A stretch of DNA of 64,000 nucleotides from Actinomycetes bacterium (GTDB lineage Bacteria > Actinomycetota > Actinomycetes > Propionibacteriales > Propionibacteriaceae), in assembly GCA_023458095.1 (NCBI GenBank), contig JAEXAS010000014.1, forward strand, positions 1 through 64,000, written 5' to 3'. Shown piece by piece: positions 15,169-24,258 of this stretch. The notes beneath the pieces were generated by a model. That model did no database searches, was not told the DNA's origin, and was given only the letters and a program-made list of their open reading frames with translations. Numbering within the stretch: the stretch's first letter is position 1; every line of letters starts with the position of its first letter. Position numbers and translations under genes: made by a program.

Positions 15169-16512
15169 ATGACGGACAATCCGCCGTATCTTCGCGAGCC
15201 GGAATTCATCTCAACTCTGGCCGATGGCACCGTCAAGCAACTCAATCCGTTCAGTGGAACCGAAGTGTGGACCGTCACCGGGCGCGGGAACCGACCGCTG
15301 GGCATCACCCTGCCCAACCCGACACCACTGAATCCGGCCGAGCACGGACGCTACTGCGCCTTCTGCGAGCACCGCTATACCGATAGCCCGCCGGAGAAGT
15401 CCCGGGTGATCCGCACCGCTGAGGGCGGTTGGGAGACCCGGCATCGGACCAGTGCCGAAGAACTCGATTCCAGCGTCGCGGAGTTCCGCCGGGTACCGAA
15501 CCTGTTCGAGATCTTGTCCTATGACTATTGGCATCTGAACTACGGCTACGAACTGCCCGAGGAGGTCCGTCAGCGCCGCGATGACTATCTGGCCTCACCG
15601 GTCGGACGCGCCCATGTGCTGTCGGTGGCCCGGGCGAAGCTGCGGGCCGGCGGACGCTCCGAGGTCGAGGTGGCAGCCCTGCCCGAGGCCGAGGTGCTGA
15701 CTGCTGCGTCCGGGTTCTTCGGGGGTGGACACGATGTGCTGATCGCGCGCCGTCACTTCATCGATGGCGCCACCGACAACACCCAACTGGCCGGATCCGG
15801 AACGCTCACCCCGGCCGAGCATTTCCAGTTCATCGCCTTCACCACCGACTCGATGAAGGCCCTGTTCGAGCTGAATCGCTACACCCGCTACGTGGCGGTT
15901 TTCCAGAATTGGCTGCGCCCGGCCGGCGCCTCCTTCGACCACCTGCACAAGCAACTGGTTTCGATCGACGAACGCGGCGTCCAGCACGAACAGGCGATGC
16001 AGCGGTTGCGCACCAACTCCAACATCTACAACGAATATGGCCCCAACTACGCCGGCTACCACAACCTGGTGCTGGCCGAGAGCGATCATGCGATCGCCTT
16101 CGCTGGCTTCGGCCACCGCTACCCGACCATCGAGATCTACTCCAAGTCCGAGGCCTGCGATCCGTGGAATCACACCCCCGAGGAGCTCCGCGGCATGTCG
16201 GACATGATTCACGCCATGCACGCCGCCACCGGGGTGGATGTGCCCAACAACGAGGAGTGGCACTACCGTCCAGTCGATTCGGACCTGCCGATGCCGTGGC
16301 GAGTGATGCTGAAGTGGCGCACCTCGACCATCGCCGGTTTTGAAGGCGCCACCAAGATCTACTTGAACACCATCTCACCAGTGCACCTGCGCGACCGGGT
16401 GGTGCCGCGACTGTTCGAGCTGCGCGAGCAGGGCCTGATCGCCGATCTTCCGCTGGCCACCGAGGCTCGGTGCCGCCCCAATCCGCTGCAGTATCGCGCG
16501 AATCGCAGCTAG
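15169..16512 (+). CDS. DUF4921 family protein (galactose-1-phosphate uridylyltransferase-like)
   Basis: A 447-residue protein with CAFCEHRY at about residue 63, a likely zinc CxxC, and SFDHLHKQ at about residue 255, where the HxH-type histidines of GalT/HIT-superfamily nucleotidyl transferases occur. Length and the segments WRLNYGYE-like WHLNYGYELP and FQNWLRPAGASFDHLHKQ match DUF4921, common in actinobacteria and of unproven function. A nucleotidyl transferase or hydrolase activity on sugar phosphates is inferred. It stands alone, 82 bases after helR, and shows no frame damage. Confidence 0.8.
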   Translation: MTDNPPYLREPEFISTLADGTVKQLNPFSGTEVWTVTGRGNRPLGITLPNPTPLNPAEHGRYCAFCEHRYTDSPPEKSRVIRTAEGGWETRHRTSAEELDSSVAEFRRVPNLFEILSYDYWHLNYGYELPEEVRQRRDDYLASPVGRAHVLSVARAKLRAGGRSEVEVAALPEAEVLTAASGFFGGGHDVLIARRHFIDGATDNTQLAGSGTLTPAEHFQFIAFTTDSMKALFELNRYTRYVAVFQNWLRPAGASFDHLHKQLVSIDERGVQHEQAMQRLRTNSNIYNEYGPNYAGYHNLVLAESDHAIAFAGFGHRYPTIEIYSKSEACDPWNHTPEELRGMSDMIHAMHAATGVDVPNNEEWHYRPVDSDLPMPWRVMLKWRTSTIAGFEGATKIYLNTISPVHLRDRVVPRLFELREQGLIADLPLATEARCRPNPLQYRANRS

Positions 16513-16669
16513 CCGCGCCCAGATTTCCCCGGCGAACAGCTTCAGCGGATAGCCTGCGGACAATCCGGAATAAAGGTTCGTTGATCGCTGCCCGTCCTGA
16601 TGCACGCGGTGGCTACCTTCGGTGGCGTTGAAGACCGACCCGGCGCCAGCCGCATCACGAAGGACCACC

Positions 16670-17146
16670 ATGCGTATTCCCCTCATCCTCGCCGCCGCCA
16701 TCACGGGCTTCGCACTCACCGCATGTTCCAGCCCCACCCCAGCGGCGCCTTCCGATCCGGCCACGGAGCCGGCCCCGCCGTCAACCAGTTCCACGCAGCA
16801 GGACGGCGGCAGTCTGCCTGCCAACCCCGGCGATCCGGCCGCCTCGGTCACCTCCTACGGCGTTTCGTCCCCCGAATGCACCGCCGCCAGCGATGTCCTT
16901 CAGGCGGCCACCAAGTTCGGGCTCAAGGCCTCCACCGGATCGGCGACTCAGACAGATTTCGACACCGCCTACACCGGGGCCAGTGCCAACGCCCTTCCGG
17001 TGGACGCGCTGCCCAGCTTCGCTGACCTGAAGACCGCCAGTCTGACGGTGGTTGGTCTTGACCAGCAGCAGGCCAACAAGCATGTCGGGCAGTTCTCCTT
17101 GGCGCTGGGCAACTTCACCCAGGTGACGCAGAAGATCTGCTCCTGA
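16670..17146 (+). CDS. Lipoprotein, 158 residues
   Basis: ATG 16670 gives a short signal MRIPLILAAAITGFALTACS with lipobox LTAC (Cys about 19), then a Pro/Ser/Thr-rich spacer to about residue 55 and a small helical domain with one Cys near its start (SPECTAASDV) and one at its end (QKICS). Paired Cys at the domain ends is also seen in the lipoproteins at 58830 and 59383, so all may share a helical-bundle plan. It is anchored outside the membrane; function unknown. Confidence 0.7.
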   Translation: MRIPLILAAAITGFALTACSSPTPAAPSDPATEPAPPSTSSTQQDGGSLPANPGDPAASVTSYGVSSPECTAASDVLQAATKFGLKASTGSATQTDFDTAYTGASANALPVDALPSFADLKTASLTVVGLDQQQANKHVGQFSLALGNFTQVTQKICS

Positions 17147-17206
17147 CGGGAGTTCCGGCTGCCGCGACGGAGCCCGCAGCACCCTCAGCGTGACTAGGCT
17201 CGATGC

Positions 17207-18037
17207 ATGATCCCTCTGGTTCAGCTCAACGATGGCCACCAGCTCCCGGCGATCGGCTTCGGCACCTACCCGTTGCGGGGTGAAGCCGGCGTCGAAGCCA
17301 TCCTCGACGCCTTGCAGGCGGGCTACCGACTGATTGACTCGGCGGTCAACTATGAGAATGAGGGTGCCGTCGGGGAAGCCATCCGGCGTTCTGGCATACC
17401 TCGTGCGGAAATCACCGTCACTTCCAAACTTCCCGGACGCCACCACCGCTATGCCCAAGCCGTGACCTGCGCGCAGGAGTCCGCCTATCGGCTGGGCGTG
17501 GAGCAGATCGATCTGTATCTGATCCATTGGCCCAACCCGATCACCGGCAACTATGTGCAAGCCTGGCAGGCCCTGGTCGACCTGCGTCGCGATGGTCTGC
17601 TGCGCTCGATCGGGGTGAGCAACTTTCTGCCCGAGCACCTCACTCGCATCATCGCTGAGACCGGGGTCACCCCGGCGGTGAACCAGGTCGAACTCCATCC
17701 CGGCTTCAGCCAGGCCGAGCAGCGCCGCGTGGATGCCGAATTGGGCATCCGCTCTCAGGCCTGGAGCCCACTGGGACGCGCCGCGGTTCTGGACGACCCG
17801 GTTATCGTTGCGATCGCGCAGCAGCTCGGACGCACCCCCGCCCAGGCGGTGTTGCGCTGGCAGGTGCAGCTTGGCTGCATCCCGCTGCCGAAGGCCGCCT
17901 CCCCGGTTCGCCAGGCCGAGAACCTGGCAGTCTTCGATTTCGATCTCGACGATGCGCAACTGGCCGCGATTACGGCGCTGGATGCCACCGGCGGACGCCT
18001 GGCCGATTCCGACCCGGCCACGCACGAAGAGCCCTAG
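17207..18037 (+). CDS. Aldo/keto reductase
   Basis: A 276-residue (alpha/beta)8 barrel with the AKR tetrad in place: Asp and Tyr in LIDSAVNYENEGAVG, Lys in ITVTSKLPG, His in YLIHWPNP. Further motifs are GLLRSIGVSNFLPEHL and the NADPH-binding end IPLPKAASPVRQAENL. It resembles the 2,5-diketo-gluconate reductase/prostaglandin F synthase group (AKR5). It reduces a carbonyl with NADPH in the cytosol; substrate not predictable. It converges with the Lrp gene, 2 bases apart. Confidence 0.9.
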   Translation: MIPLVQLNDGHQLPAIGFGTYPLRGEAGVEAILDALQAGYRLIDSAVNYENEGAVGEAIRRSGIPRAEITVTSKLPGRHHRYAQAVTCAQESAYRLGVEQIDLYLIHWPNPITGNYVQAWQALVDLRRDGLLRSIGVSNFLPEHLTRIIAETGVTPAVNQVELHPGFSQAEQRRVDAELGIRSQAWSPLGRAAVLDDPVIVAIAQQLGRTPAQAVLRWQVQLGCIPLPKAASPVRQAENLAVFDFDLDDAQLAAITALDATGGRLADSDPATHEEP

Positions 18038-18039
18038 GC

Positions 18040-18975
18040 CTAGCGGATCACGAACTGGTCAGCGCCGTAGTAGCGCTCCTTGACGATCTCCAGATGAATC
18101 CAGGTGTCGGCCGCCCGCACTCCTGGCCAACCGCGCATCTCCTCCACCACCTCATGCATTTCCAGCGCCGACCCGGCCCGCAGGGTGAGGATCATGTCGA
18201 AGCGGCCCAGAGCCCGGGCAGCGAAGAGCAGGTCGGGCAGTTCGGCAACCCGCTGGGCAACTTCGGAATCGCCTCCGGAGAGCTGCAGCCCCACACCCAT
18301 CGCCCGCCGTCCGAAGGGAGCTCCATGGCGCAGCACCGCCCCGATGCGGATCGCACCACCTTCGCGCAGCCGGGCCAGCCGATCACGGATCGCGGCAGGG
18401 GAGCGACGCACGGAGGTCGCGATCTCGGTCAAGGACATCCGCCCGTTGGATTGGAGCTCGGCCAGAATCCGACGGTCCACCTCGTCAACCCGCGCATCGA
18501 TCGCACCGGTCGGCGCCACCACGTCACGCAGGACTTCCAAGTACTGCGTGACGCTCACCGAGCGCACCCCGGCTAGACCACGCATCCAGGCGATCAGGCC
18601 AGCCGCAGCCTCCGTCGACTCGGCGCGGATCTCGGCGCGCAACGGAGTGTCTCCGGTCACGATCGAGCAGAACGGGATCGCCGTGTTCTCTGCCAGCGGC
18701 TCAGCGACAGTATGAAGGGGGCCCTCCACATCGAGCAGGGCGTAACCCATCCAGCCGATGCCCAGTAGCTGGGGATGCGGCACTGCGACGACCTCGATGG
18801 CGCCCGATCCCAGGAGCTGGTCCAGGCGCTCTCCGACAGAACTGCGCGACTGCCCCAAAGACTGCGCCAAGGCGGTCTTGGTGAGTCGTCCGTCGACCTC
18901 GAGCAGTCGCAAGATGGCCTCATCGAGGTCGTCGCCACCAAATTGGTGCGACTTTTTTCCTGATTCTTCACCCAT
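18040..18975 (-). CDS. Lrp/AsnC regulator with tandem duplicated HTH-RAM modules
   Basis: At 311 residues it is twice the usual Lrp length. Module one begins DDLDEAILRLLEVDGRLTKT with HTH LAQSLGQSRSSVGERLDQL. Module two begins VDEVDRRILAELQSNGRMSL with HTH IATSVRRSPAAIRDRLARL. Each is followed by a RAM-like ligand domain, the last being FDMILTLRAGSALEMHEVVEEM. Double-Lrp proteins are known in actinobacteria. It is divergent from the permease operon at 19141, which it probably controls in response to an amino acid or amino-acid-like ligand. Confidence 0.88.
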   Translation of the reverse strand: MGEESGKKSHQFGGDDLDEAILRLLEVDGRLTKTALAQSLGQSRSSVGERLDQLLGSGAIEVVAVPHPQLLGIGWMGYALLDVEGPLHTVAEPLAENTAIPFCSIVTGDTPLRAEIRAESTEAAAGLIAWMRGLAGVRSVSVTQYLEVLRDVVAPTGAIDARVDEVDRRILAELQSNGRMSLTEIATSVRRSPAAIRDRLARLREGGAIRIGAVLRHGAPFGRRAMGVGLQLSGGDSEVAQRVAELPDLLFAARALGRFDMILTLRAGSALEMHEVVEEMRGWPGVRAADTWIHLEIVKERYYGADQFVIR

Positions 18976-19140
18976 ACAGATCCGCAGCCATTCCTTGCAC
19001 TAGGCCCCCATTATGACGCCACCAACCCACAATCGCCGACAGAACGGTGGTTGTTGCGGTTATGTTTCAGCTCATCTGCTAGTCAGCGCCAGTTTTCCCA
19101 CCTAGGCTGACGCCGCGAAGACCACAGAAACGGATCCGCA

Positions 19141-19548
19141 ATGACTCCGACGAACCTCACCCAGGCCGATGTCCTGGCCGCAGCCGCCGCCATCGTCACC
19201 GCCTACGAAGCCACCGATGCCGCCGACTACTTCGCCAGGTTCAGCCCCGATGCGGACTTCATCTTTCACACCGAGCCTGAGCCGTTCCCCGATCGCGCCA
19301 GCTACGAGCGCGCCTGGCACGACTGGGTCGCCTCGGGGTGGCGTGTCGTGCGTTGCATCAGTTCCGAACCACGAGTTCGGCTGTTCGATGGCGGCGCAGT
19401 CTTCAGCCACAACGTCACCACCACCAGTGCCCAAGGCGATGTGGAAAGCACCTACTGCGAACGCGAAACCATCGTGTTTGCGCACCTCAGGGAGGGCCTC
19501 CTGGCCGTCCACGAACACCTTTCCGCCACCCCCTCATCAACAATCTGA
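19141..19548 (+). CDS. NTF2-like (SnoaL/DUF4440-type) protein
   Basis: A 135-residue cone-fold protein with the expected opening helix pair (AAAAIVTAYEATDAADYFARFSPDADFIFHTEPEPF) and strands ending RETIVFAHLREGLLAVHEHLS. It is first in the operon, 12 bases before the NCS1 permease. NTF2-like proteins are either small enzymes or ligand binders. The acidic, aromatic-lined pocket residues cannot be assigned here, but the operon suggests the imported nitrogen compound as ligand. Confidence 0.8.
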   Translation: MTPTNLTQADVLAAAAAIVTAYEATDAADYFARFSPDADFIFHTEPEPFPDRASYERAWHDWVASGWRVVRCISSEPRVRLFDGGAVFSHNVTTTSAQGDVESTYCERETIVFAHLREGLLAVHEHLSATPSSTI

Positions 19549-19560
19549 AGGAGTGCAGCC

Positions 19561-21159
19561 ATGACCGCCACCGAGCCTACGACCGAGATGCACCACGCGC
19601 CGCCAGTCACTGAAGTGGAGCAATTCGGCGTCGCCCCGATCCCTGACGCTGATCGCACCGCCCGCCCCGTTGACCTGTTCCGGCTCACCTTCGGCGGCGC
19701 CAACACCATCGCCACCGTGGTTCTGGGCACCTTCCCGATCCTGTTCGGCCTGTCCTTCTGGGACGGCCTGTGGGCGACCCTGATCGGCCTGCTGATCGGC
19801 GCGCTCATCCTCACTCCCATGGCCTTGTTCGGTCCGCGCAACGGCACCAGCAATTCGGTGTCGTCCTCGGCGCACCTGGGCGTCCATGGACGGGTGGTGG
19901 GCTCCTTCCTGTCACTGTTGACCGCCGTCGCCTTCTTCTCGATCTCGGTGTGGTCCTCCGGTGACGCCCTGGTCGGTGGCGCAAACCTCGCCTTCGGACT
20001 GCCCCGCACCGATGCTTCTTTGGCCGTGGCCTACGGCATCTTCGCCTTGCTGGTGCTGGTGGTGTGCATCTATGGCTTCCGGTTCATGCTGCTGGTCAAC
20101 AAGATCGCCGTCATCGCCGCGACGGCCCTGTTCCTGCTGGGAATCTTCGCCCTGGGCGGGAGCTTCGACCCCAGCTACCCGGGAATGTTCGTGCCCGGCG
20201 CCGATGCGGCCACCATGGCGCTCTACCTGCCCAGCTTCATTGGCGCGGTGCTGATCGTGATGTCCAACCCGATCTCCTTCGGCGCTTTCCTCGGCGACTG
20301 GGCGCGCTACATCCCCCGCGAAACGCCGGCCTGGCGCACCATGAGCGCGGCCTTCCTGGCACAGGTGGCAACCCTCATCCCGTTCGTGTTCGGCCTGGCC
20401 ACTGCGTCCATGATCGCCACCCAGGCGCCTGATCTGCTGGCCTCCGGCGACTACGTCAGCGGGTTGTTGTCGATCTCGCCGGCCTGGTACGTCACCCCGA
20501 TTGCCCTGATCGCTCTCATCGGCGGCATGTCCACCGGCACGACCGCCTTGTACGGCACCGGGTTGGACTTCTCCAGCGTGTTCCCTCGCTTCAGCCGCGT
20601 GCAGTCCACGATCCTCATCGGCCTGATCTCCATCGGCATCATCTTCGTGGGACGTTTCGCCTTCAATGTGGTGCAGTCGATCTCCACCCTGGCGGTCCTC
20701 ATCGTCACCTGCACTGCCCCCTGGATGGTGGTCATGATGGTCGGCTGGTGGGTGCGTCGCGGCTGGTACGACTCCGACTCCCTGCAGGTCTTCAACCGCC
20801 GTCAGCGTGGTGGCCGCTACTGGTTCGCCCACGGCTGGAACTACCGAGGACTGGTTGCCTGGCTGGTCGCCGCCGCGGTCGGGGTCAGCTTTGTGAACCT
20901 GCCTGGCCAGTTCGTCGGACCGCTGGGCAATCTCGCCGGCGGGGTCGACATCAGCATTCCGCTGGGCCTGGCCGTCGCCTTGGTGCTCTACGTGGCGCTG
21001 CTGTCCATCTTCCCGGAGCCTGAGGATGCCTTCGGCCCGCTGGGCTCGCGGCTGGTCCCCACCGGCCCAGCGGCGAACATCCCGATCGTGGCGTCCGCCC
21101 CCTCCGATGCCGCCCCCTCAGACCCCGAACCCCTGAACGAAACCGAGGCCGCTGTATGA
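19561..21159 (+). CDS. NCS1 family permease (cytosine/purine/hydantoin type)
   Basis: A 532-residue membrane protein with about 12 helices and NCS1 features: FRLTFGGANTIATVVLGTF near the start, GPRNGTSNSVSSSAHLGVHG in the first loop, LIVMSNPISFGAFLGDWARYIP, and GMSTGTTALYGTGLDFSSVFP. NCS1 carriers import nucleobases, allantoin, hydantoins or related ureides with Na+ or H+. The two downstream enzymes act on C-N bonds of guanidino and carbamoyl groups, so a guanidino or ureido compound is the likely cargo. Its stop overlaps the next ATG (ATGA). Confidence 0.88.
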   Translation: MTATEPTTEMHHAPPVTEVEQFGVAPIPDADRTARPVDLFRLTFGGANTIATVVLGTFPILFGLSFWDGLWATLIGLLIGALILTPMALFGPRNGTSNSVSSSAHLGVHGRVVGSFLSLLTAVAFFSISVWSSGDALVGGANLAFGLPRTDASLAVAYGIFALLVLVVCIYGFRFMLLVNKIAVIAATALFLLGIFALGGSFDPSYPGMFVPGADAATMALYLPSFIGAVLIVMSNPISFGAFLGDWARYIPRETPAWRTMSAAFLAQVATLIPFVFGLATASMIATQAPDLLASGDYVSGLLSISPAWYVTPIALIALIGGMSTGTTALYGTGLDFSSVFPRFSRVQSTILIGLISIGIIFVGRFAFNVVQSISTLAVLIVTCTAPWMVVMMVGWWVRRGWYDSDSLQVFNRRQRGGRYWFAHGWNYRGLVAWLVAAAVGVSFVNLPGQFVGPLGNLAGGVDISIPLGLAVALVLYVALLSIFPEPEDAFGPLGSRLVPTGPAANIPIVASAPSDAAPSDPEPLNETEAAV

Positions 21160-22178
21160 GCCAACCAACCACCATGCCCGATCCCCTTGCGGAGATGTCC
21201 GACGGGTTGTTCCACGAACTGCTCGGCCCCAAGCCGAGTCCCGGGTTCAGTGAGGACGGTCAGCTCGAACGAGTCTGGGGCGCCAAATGGGGCGCCTGCG
21301 ACGAGGTCGGCAAGCTGGAAGTGGTGATGGTCCGCCGTCCCAGCCGGGCGCTACGCGAGGTCGCTGAGCGGGGCGAGTCGGCCTACCGTCCGGACCTGAA
21401 TGCCTACCTCGATCCCAACCTGGGCTGGTACTGGGCCGGGCACGAGCTTCCTGACCTGGAGACCTTGAATCGGGAGTGGGACGGCTTCGTGGCCGCCCTG
21501 CGCGCCGAAGGCGTTGAGGTGGTGGAGGCCCCCGAACTGGAGGGCTTCACCAAGGCGGTGTTCACCCGCGACCCCCTGGTAACCGTCGCCGGTGGCGCGA
21601 TCATCGGGCGGATGGCTCCCGACATGCGTCGCGGCGAGGAACTCTCGATCACCCAGACCGTCGCCGCAGCCGGGCTGCCGATTCTGGGGACGATCACCGG
21701 CACCGGACTGGTGGAAGGTGGCAGCTTCGTCAAGGTCCGTCCCGATCTGGCCTTCTTCGGCACCTCAGTTCGCTGCAACCCGGAAGGACACCGTCAACTG
21801 GCCACACTGCTGGCTGAACACGGCATCACCGTGGAACGCGTGCAGATGCCGGGCTATCAGATCCACCTCGATCTGTGCTGCCTGATGCTGGACGACGACC
21901 TCGCCTTGATCAATCCGCGGATCGCCCCCTACGACTTCCAGACCCGGCTGCACGAGCTCGGCGTGGAGACCGCCTCGGTGTTGCCCGGAGAGGATTGGGG
22001 CTGCAACGCCCTGGTGCTGGATCGACGCCGGGTGTTGTTCCCCTCCCACCTGGCCAAGACCGCCGAGATGCTGAGCACCCGCTACGACGTCGAGATCGTC
22101 CCGGTCGACTACCGCGAAATGAACAAGAACGGTGGCGGATTGCACTGCTCGTCGATGGAGCTGCGTCGTGAGTGGTGA
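21156..22178 (+). CDS. Guanidino-group-modifying enzyme (dimethylargininase/amidinotransferase superfamily)
   Basis: A 340-residue protein of the GME superfamily. Visible landmarks are the substrate-binding FTRDPLVTVAGGAIIGRM, the catalytic His in YQIHLDLCCLMLDDDLALI, and the C-terminal nucleophile Cys in NKNGGGLHCSSMELRRE. Members hydrolyse the guanidine C-N bond to a ureido product (dimethylargininase, arginine deiminase) or transfer the amidino group. Starting in the permease stop and overlapping the carbamoylase gene by 11 bases, it probably turns an imported guanidino compound into its ureido derivative. Exact substrate unknown. Confidence 0.82.
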   Translation: MSQPTTMPDPLAEMSDGLFHELLGPKPSPGFSEDGQLERVWGAKWGACDEVGKLEVVMVRRPSRALREVAERGESAYRPDLNAYLDPNLGWYWAGHELPDLETLNREWDGFVAALRAEGVEVVEAPELEGFTKAVFTRDPLVTVAGGAIIGRMAPDMRRGEELSITQTVAAAGLPILGTITGTGLVEGGSFVKVRPDLAFFGTSVRCNPEGHRQLATLLAEHGITVERVQMPGYQIHLDLCCLMLDDDLALINPRIAPYDFQTRLHELGVETASVLPGEDWGCNALVLDRRRVLFPSHLAKTAEMLSTRYDVEIVPVDYREMNKNGGGLHCSSMELRREW

Positions 22179-23415
22179 TCTCAGCCCGGCAGAGCAAGGC
22201 TTCCTCGACGACTTCGCCACGCTGTCCAGCTTCGGCGCCACCCCTGGCGGCGGAGTGGACCGGCAGGCTGGAAGCACCGCCGACCTCGCCCAACGCGCCT
22301 GGTTCGCCCAGTGGCTGAGCGAGCGTGGGTTCAGCGTGCGCACCGATGACATCGGCAATCTCTTCGGAGTGCTGGAGTGGATCCCCGGCGCTCCGGTGGT
22401 GTTGACCGGCTCTCATCTGGACTCCCAACCATTGGGAGGCCGCTACGACGGCGCCTACGGGGTGCTGGCTTCGGCTCACGCCGCCCATCGGCTGAACCAG
22501 AAGGTGGCCTCCGGCCAGTGGACGCCCAGCCGGAACCTGGCCGTCGTGGACTGGTTCAACGAGGAAGGCTCACGCTTCACCCCCTCGATGATGGGTTCTT
22601 CGGTCTTCACCGGGAAACTCACCGGCGCCCAGGCTTTGGCTACCACGGACGCCCAGTCGATCACGGTGGCAGAGGCCCTGGCAGGCACCCTCGGTGAGCG
22701 CTGGAGCGCGCCGGTGGAGTCCTATGCCGAGATCCACGTTGAGCAGGGCCGCGTTCTGGAAGACAGCGGCATCACCATCGGTTTAGTGACGGCCACCTGG
22801 GCGGCACAGAAGTTTGATGTGGTGGTGACCGGGGAGCAGTCGCACACCGGATCCACAGTGATGGCTGATCGTCGCGACGCCCTGGTAGGCGCTGCCCGCT
22901 TGGTGGTCGCCGTGCGGGAGTTGGCCGAGCGTTTCGCCGACGCCCCTCTGCACACCTCGGTGGGGCGATTCGACGTGCTGCCGAACTCGCCGGTGGTGGT
23001 GCCTCGCGAGGTGCGCATGAACATCGACCTGCGGTCTCCGGATCCCGCCGCGATCGCTGCCGCCGTGGAGCAGCTTCACGCCACCAGCGCATCGGTGTCT
23101 GCAGAAGTCGGGGTCAGCATCGACATCGCGCTGAGTCACGCCTGGGATCAGCAGCCCTACCAGCCTGCCGGCGTGGCACTCGGCGCTGCCGCCGCGCAGC
23201 GCCTCGGATTGTCACATCAGGAGATGATGACCATCGCCGGCCACGATTCGACGAATCTGAAGGATCACGTGCCCACCGTCATGCTCTTCGTTCCCTCCGT
23301 GGCCGGAGTGGCGCACAACGAGGGCGAGTTCACCACCGACGAGGACTGCCTGGCCGGAGTCGCGTTGTTGAGCGAGGTGCTGACCGATCTATGCAGCACA
23401 CCAACGAACACCTAG
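22168..23415 (+). CDS. Zn-dependent N-carbamoyl amino acid hydrolase / allantoate amidohydrolase-like (AllC/HyuC)
   Basis: GTG 22168, inside the end of the previous gene, is the best start (VSGDLSPAEQGF). The 415-residue M20 enzyme has the family metal sites: GSHLDSQPLGGRYDGAYGVL, VVDWFNEEGSRF, SYAEIHVEQGRVLED and the C-terminal His in VAGVAHNEGEFT. A dimerisation domain lies between. AllC/HyuC enzymes split ureido groups to amine, CO2 and ammonia. Together with the guanidino enzyme it makes a complete two-step nitrogen-release route. Confidence 0.88.
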   Translation: MSGDLSPAEQGFLDDFATLSSFGATPGGGVDRQAGSTADLAQRAWFAQWLSERGFSVRTDDIGNLFGVLEWIPGAPVVLTGSHLDSQPLGGRYDGAYGVLASAHAAHRLNQKVASGQWTPSRNLAVVDWFNEEGSRFTPSMMGSSVFTGKLTGAQALATTDAQSITVAEALAGTLGERWSAPVESYAEIHVEQGRVLEDSGITIGLVTATWAAQKFDVVVTGEQSHTGSTVMADRRDALVGAARLVVAVRELAERFADAPLHTSVGRFDVLPNSPVVVPREVRMNIDLRSPDPAAIAAAVEQLHATSASVSAEVGVSIDIALSHAWDQQPYQPAGVALGAAAAQRLGLSHQEMMTIAGHDSTNLKDHVPTVMLFVPSVAGVAHNEGEFTTDEDCLAGVALLSEVLTDLCSTPTNT

Positions 23416-23503
23416 CCCACACCACTGGCATCAGATGGCCGGTGCCGGCGACCCAGCAGCCCGCCACCGATGTGGTGCGCTAGGTTGCCTTCGGAGGTAA
23501 CCC

Positions 23504-24238
23504 GTGATCGGAATCATCAGCGCCCTGCGTGACGAAATCGTCGCCATTGTGGAGGCGGCCTCGGCAGAAGCGCCCCTACAGACCCAACAGGTGCTTGGCC
23601 ACAGCCTGCACACCGGACGCCTAGCCGGGCGGGACGTCGTCCTGGCCCAATGCGGAGTCGGCAAGGTGGCTGCGGCGATCACCGCGACGCTGATGGCACA
23701 ACAGGTTGATGCCCTGATCATGGTCGGCACTGCCGGTGGCATCGGCTCTCAGGTGCACACCGGGGATGTGGTGGTCGCCACCGAACTCGTCCAGCACGAC
23801 ATGGACGCCCGCCCCCTGTTCGCCCGATGGGTGTTGCCGTCGGTGGGCCTGAGTCATATCCCGACCGAGCCCCACCTCACCGAGGTCATGCTCGAAGCCG
23901 CCACCCGGGTGGTGTCGGCCCCCAGCGCCCACCTGATCGATTTCGGAATCACCGATCCACAGGCCCATACCGGGGTGGTCGCTTCCGGCGATGTGTTCAT
24001 GTCCACCACAGAGCACTCCGTTCAACTGCGCTCCGATCTGCCCACCGTGATGGCCGTCGAGATGGAGGGGGCTGCGGTGGCGCAGGTCTGCCACACCGCC
24101 GGGCTGCCATTCGCTGTGGTGCGCACCATCTCCGATCGGGCCGATGCCGAGGCTGCCCTGGACTTTCCTAAATTCCTCAAGGCGGTGGCTGCGCCGTACG
24201 CCAAGGATCTGGTGATCCAGGCATTGCCGAATCTGTAG
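23504..24238 (+). CDS. mtnN: 5'-methylthioadenosine/S-adenosylhomocysteine nucleosidase
   Basis: GTG 23504 with a GGAGG box (CGGAGGTAACCC). The 244-residue protein follows the MTAN plan: MIGIISALRDEIVAIVEAAS at the start, VVLAQCGVGKVAAAITATLM, IMVGTAGGIGSQVHTGDVVV, and the active-site end AVEMEGAAVAQVCHTAGLPF and VVRTISDRADAEA, whose Asp is the catalytic acid. It cleaves adenine from MTA and SAH in the methionine salvage and SAM cycle. It follows the ureido operon after 88 bases and may be separately expressed. Confidence 0.92.
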   Translation: MIGIISALRDEIVAIVEAASAEAPLQTQQVLGHSLHTGRLAGRDVVLAQCGVGKVAAAITATLMAQQVDALIMVGTAGGIGSQVHTGDVVVATELVQHDMDARPLFARWVLPSVGLSHIPTEPHLTEVMLEAATRVVSAPSAHLIDFGITDPQAHTGVVASGDVFMSTTEHSVQLRSDLPTVMAVEMEGAAVAQVCHTAGLPFAVVRTISDRADAEAALDFPKFLKAVAAPYAKDLVIQALPNL

Positions 24239-24258
24239 CGGCTGAACCGGTCCCCGAC

